In this document: positions 6,769-7,817 of the stretch, piece by piece
How positions within the stretch are numbered: the stretch's first letter is position 1
Layout of the letters: the number at the start of each line of letters is the position of its first letter
Assembly: GCA_023410715.1 (NCBI GenBank)
Contig: JAEYPN010000004.1
Coordinates: forward strand, 1 to 7,817
Direction of reading: 5' to 3'
Source of the DNA: Bacillota bacterium
GTDB lineage: Bacteria > Bacillota_I > Bacilli_A > Izemoplasmatales > UBA1188
DNA length: 7,817 nt
Made by a program: the position numbers and the translations under genes
The notes under the pieces: generated by a model
Seen by the model: only the letters and a program-made list of their open reading frames with translations
Database searches by the model: none
Told to the model about the DNA's origin: nothing

Positions 6769-7001
6769 TTTATCTATTCTTAAACTATTCAATTAAGCTT
6801 TAAAAATAAGTAATAAAAATGTAAATTACCTTAAAATAAAATTCTTTAAATATTTTCGTTATCTTTATTATTTCTATTTCACAAAATAACAATAATAAAA
6901 AATAATATTTCACTCTCGTTAGGAGTGTTATTGCGTGGGCAAAAATAATTTTTAAAAGAAATTATCGCTTTATTCTCATCATTTTTGTTCCTTTAATGCT
7001 C
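6769..7001. other. AT-rich spacer without a recognisable gene
   Basis: Together with the promoter zone this makes about 330 bp between the phosphatase gene and the interrupted gene. I see no frame with both a start and a Shine-Dalgarno on either strand, no repeat array and no tRNA. The only structure is the small hairpin at 6911-6927. Part of it could be former coding sequence of the decayed gene next to it. Confidence 0.5.
6895..6927 (-). terminator. Weak hairpin, possible terminator after the interrupted gene
   Basis: CACTC (6927-6923) pairs with GAGTG (6915-6911) around a 7-nt loop in the minus-strand RNA. The T-rich stretch begins several bases after the stem and is broken by A residues, so this is a poor intrinsic terminator. 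It lies about 75 nt past the last plausible stop codon of the interrupted gene. Confidence 0.35.
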
Positions 7002-7358
7002 CTAATGATCACCTTGTATTATAACTTTCATTTTCGTTGCCATTAATCCAACATACACCATTTTTTTATTTTTAACTCCAAAGCATAAAAAGCCTTTTGG
7101 TGTTTTTCTATTAATTAAAGACAACATTCCAATCCAATAATCTTAAAGTGCCAGGTCCTTATAATACTCTCTACCAAGGTATCTACGACCATCTTTTTAG
7201 ATGTCTTTAATAGCGTCAACGCCATCCATCAATTTTTCAATTTCATCAAACGAGCCATTTTTAAACCATTCAGGTTAATGACTACAATCATTGTTCATTT
7301 TGCCAATAAGTTTCATCAATAATAATTCTTTTTTGTAAACTTTTATTATCTTATTCAT
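7002..7358 (-). pseudogene. Interrupted small gene of unknown function (three in-frame TAA codons)
   Basis: A reading frame begins at ATG 7358 after AAAGGAG (7364-7370, 5-nt spacing) and a near-consensus promoter. It meets TAA at 7275-7277 (codon 28), 7197-7199 (codon 54) and 7143-7145 (codon 72), and ends at TAG 7002-7004 (codon 119). Between the stops the same frame looks like real protein: PEWFKNGSFDEIEKLMDG, KDGRRYLGREYYKDLAL and DYWIGMLSLINRKTPKGF, with mixed composition and Trp and Cys residues unlike random AT-rich translation. No frameshift is needed to join the pieces. Intact, it would give about 118 residues, with no signal peptide and no family I recognise. The simplest reading is a gene killed by point mutations, since TAA is the ordinary stop in neighbouring genes. 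A 27-residue peptide could still be made from the first segment. Stop-codon read-through is possible but unsupported. Confidence 0.6.
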
Positions 7359-7408
7359 GTTTACTCCTTTTAATTAATGTATTTCTAAAATTTAATTTAT
7401 TTAAATCC

Positions 7409-7437
7409 ATTATAAAATATAGAAGTCCCATTTTCAA
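7409..7437 (-). promoter_or_regulatory. SigA-type promoter of the interrupted gene
   Basis: On the minus strand TTGAAA (7432-7437) and TATAAT (7409-7414) are exactly 17 nt apart. The start site would be near 7402, about 44 nt before the ATG at 7358. The promoter lies just beyond the tRNA operon terminator, so it would give the gene independent transcription. Confidence 0.75.
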
Positions 7438-7448
7438 TAATAAAATAT

Positions 7449-7479
7449 AAAAAAAAGAATGATTTTTAAATCATTCTTT
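7449..7479 (-). terminator. Intrinsic terminator of the rRNA-tRNA operon
   Basis: Perfectly complementary arms (7470-7479 with 7454-7463, around a 6-nt loop that can close further) are followed on the minus strand by eight T residues (7456-7449, the first three of which also belong to the stem). It starts 10 nt after the CCA end of tRNA-Glu. Confidence 0.9.
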
Positions 7480-7488
7480 AATCACAAA

Positions 7489-7565
7489 TGGTGACTCGTA
7501 CGGGATTCGAACCCATGAATGCAAGCGTGAAAGGCTTGTGAGTTAAGCCTCTTCTCCAACGAGCC
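7489..7565 (-). tRNA. tRNA-Glu (anticodon UUC)
   Basis: This 77-nt tRNA has CCA encoded in the gene. The acceptor stem pairs GGCTCGT with ACGAGTC (one G-U). The D stem is GAG/CTC. The anticodon stem CAAGC/GCTTG encloses the loop CTTTCAC, giving anticodon TTC for GAA/GAG codons. The T arm is ATGGG/CCCGT around TTCGAAT. The discriminator base is A. It is separated from tRNA-Asn by 6 nt and is the last gene of the operon. Confidence 0.96.
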
Positions 7566-7571
7566 AATAAG

Positions 7572-7648
7572 TGGCGCCCAAACTAGGACTCGAACCTAGG
7601 ACCCCCTGATTAACAGTCAGGTGCTCTAACCAACTGAGCTACTTAGGC
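7572..7648 (-). tRNA. tRNA-Asn (anticodon GUU)
   Basis: This 77-nt tRNA has CCA encoded in the gene. The acceptor stem pairs GCCTAAG with TTTGGGC (two G-U pairs). The D stem is GCTC/GAGC. The anticodon stem CCTGA/TCAGG encloses CTGTTAA, giving anticodon GTT for AAC/AAT. The T arm is CTAGG/CCTAG around TTCGAGT. The discriminator is G, as usual for tRNA-Asn. It begins 14 nt after the 5S rRNA and is processed from the same transcript. Confidence 0.97.
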
Positions 7649-7662
7649 ACAAATAGAAAGAA

Positions 7663-7774
7663 GCCTGGCAATGACCTACTTTCGCACACAAATGTACTAT
7701 CATCGGCGCAGAAGTGCTTAACTACTGTGTTCGGAATGGGAACAGGTGTGACCACTTCGCCATTATCACCAGAC
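7663..7774 (-). rRNA. rrf: 5S ribosomal RNA
   Basis: About 112 nt matching the bacterial 5S pattern: the core ACACCTGTTCCCAT, then CCGAACACAG and GTTAAGC, then GCGCCGATG and a closing AAAGTAGG. The ends GTCTGG and CCAGGC pair to form helix I, which sets the limits to within 1-2 nt. It is the third rRNA of an operon whose 16S and 23S genes would lie to the right of this window, and is followed by two tRNA genes. Confidence 0.96.
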
Positions 7775-7817
7775 ATTTCTTTCAAAACTGGATATATTAA
7801 ATTTTACGCAAAGTTAA
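7775..7817 (-). other. 23S-5S internal spacer, possibly with the 3' end of 23S at the edge
   Basis: This AT-rich stretch precedes the 5S rRNA. On the minus strand the window edge begins TTAACTTTGCG. Bacterial 23S rRNAs often end with a sequence like CTTAAC, so the first few bases may be the last bases of 23S. Too little is present to call the gene. Confidence 0.5.

Noticed and set aside
6782..6963. Minus-strand open stretch of about 50 codons in the AT-rich spacer
   Set aside because: There is no convincing start or Shine-Dalgarno, and the translation is dominated by Ile, Phe, Leu and Lys, as expected by chance in such DNA.
7143..7277. TAA read as an amino acid (for example Tyr) in the interrupted gene
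   Set aside because: TAA is the terminating codon of the lipoprotein, permease and phosphatase genes in this window, so gene decay or sequence error is the simpler explanation.
6662..7488. CRISPR array, transposon ends or riboswitch in the longest gene-poor region
   Set aside because: No regularly spaced repeats, no terminal inverted repeats with target duplications and no recognisable riboswitch core were seen; the only inverted repeats are terminator-like hairpins.

Overview
The window is AT-rich bacterial DNA from a low-GC Bacillota/Mollicutes-related lineage that uses the standard bacterial code. The 5S rRNA, the short Shine-Dalgarno-led genes and the VxGC lipoboxes fit Firmicutes or Acholeplasma-like organisms. 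All tryptophans checked are TGG and every long gene stays open with TGA read as stop, which argues against the Mycoplasma/Spiroplasma code. Genes seen here end in TAA or TAG. The exact taxon cannot be fixed from the sequence alone.

Everything that can be called lies on the minus strand, so the biological order runs from right to left. At the right edge is the tail of an rRNA operon: the 23S-5S spacer, 5S rRNA, tRNA-Asn, tRNA-Glu and a strong intrinsic terminator (7449-7479). Next comes a small gene with a near-consensus promoter, a Shine-Dalgarno and a start codon, but with three in-frame TAA codons. It is best read as a recently decayed gene. An AT-rich spacer of about 330 bp with no recognisable gene follows.

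The centre (844-6661) is a histidine-phosphatase gene followed by a complete ABC import system: a substrate-binding lipoprotein, one fused permease with two 6-TM halves, and a MalK-type ATPase. This layout resembles the ferric-iron / hexose-phosphate / thiamine / aminoethylphosphonate class of importers. The substrate is not determined by the sequence. An intrinsic hairpin terminator sits between the binding-protein gene and the permease gene, just before the permease Shine-Dalgarno. It probably makes binding-protein mRNA more abundant than mRNA for the membrane complex. The permease and ATPase genes are one nucleotide apart and probably translationally coupled.

The most unusual protein is the ATPase. 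It carries about 120 extra residues between the Q-loop and the ABC signature, and a second charged insertion in its C-terminal regulatory region. Both EAA coupling loops of its permease lack the usual glycine. The left end holds a separately promoted small lipoprotein of unknown function with its own terminator. I found no CRISPR array, insertion sequence, riboswitch, phage gene or defence system, and nothing that amounts to a clear new multi-gene system.
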